Origin: Nitrosovibrio sp. Nv6
GTDB lineage: Bacteria > Pseudomonadota > Gammaproteobacteria > Burkholderiales > Nitrosomonadaceae
Assembly (NCBI RefSeq): GCF_900110495.1
Contig: NZ_FODX01000002.1
Span: forward strand, 1-64,000
DNA: 64,000 nucleotides
Direction: 5' to 3'
Shown here: piece after piece, positions 63,908-64,000 of the stretch
How the letters are laid out: each line of letters begins with the position of its first letter
Position numbering within the stretch: position 1 is the first letter of the stretch
Made by a program: the position numbers and the translations under genes
The notes under the pieces: generated by a model
What the model saw: the letters and a program-made list of their open reading frames with translations, nothing else
What the model was told of the DNA's origin: nothing
Database searches by the model: none

Positions 63908-64000
63908 TTGTTGCTTATAATCGCCCGGGCCCGTTTACGTTTCCTGGGAAGATAAATAGCCCGAGCAGGAAACGGAAACGCGTATTCTCGGAATATAAGC

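Overview
The window looks like a chromosome segment of an autotrophic ammonia-oxidising betaproteobacterium of the Nitrosospira/Nitrosomonas group. This is inferred from gene content, not from a marker search. The supporting genes are a Calvin-cycle phosphoribulokinase, a CbbY-type sugar-phosphatase, a copper nitrite reductase next to a caa3-type cytochrome oxidase operon, a PEP-CTERM relic, and betaproteobacterial housekeeping blocks (TPR-lolB-ispE-tRNA-Gln-prs-rplY-pth-ychF, rpsP-rimM-trmD-rplS, rplM-rpsI).

The first 20 kb is accessory and heavily scarred. It opens with the 3' end of a group II intron sitting in a SRAP (YedK-like) gene. Next come serine-recombinase fragments, a HigBA-type toxin-antitoxin pair, a TonB-dependent siderophore receptor behind a near-perfect Fur palindrome, a truncated IS110-family transposase and a D-lactate dehydrogenase. 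A respiratory block follows: a nirK with an extra N-terminal cupredoxin domain (minus strand), about 1.4 kb of gene debris (HD-GYP, SRAP, ldhA and IS3 fragments), then coxB-coxA-small membrane ORF-coxC, in which coxC is cut by an in-frame stop between its second and third helices. The block ends with an Rrf2 regulator and an Fnr regulator, and an Fnr-like box lies upstream of coxB. From 15.1 to 19.9 kb there is an island of relics (recombinase C-terminus, WGR-domain protein, SRAP, PEP-CTERM/HAF protein), an apparently intact parD-parE-tyrosine recombinase operon with overlapping genes, a divergent gene of unknown function, and a broken resolvase.

From about 19.9 kb on, the window is mostly ordinary core genome. 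On the minus strand lie purE-purK-purC, psiE, cbbY, a Sua5-type tRNA t6A enzyme, an EEP-family nuclease, nadA, nudB, aspS, a DUF502 protein, an FmdB-type protein, ychF, pth, rplY, prs, tRNA-Gln, ispE, lolB and a TPR lipoprotein. On the plus strand lie a Gld-type ABC exporter, mutM, a periplasmic ClpP-like protein and proC-yggT-yggU. A metal-handling stretch follows: an Mn2+-exporter-like gene behind a yybP-ykoY riboswitch, a CorA-type transporter, and a cupredoxin-DUF411-cytochrome c group. The last part holds rplS-trmD-rimM-rpsP, polA, a LOG-like protein, thrB, uvrD, prk and rplM-rpsI with a clear terminator.

No CRISPR array, rRNA or prophage was seen. The observations most worth a second look are the split coxC, the duplicated coxA translation start, the three-domain nirK with a triple direct repeat upstream, the parDE-recombinase operon beside an unknown gene, and the manganese riboswitch.
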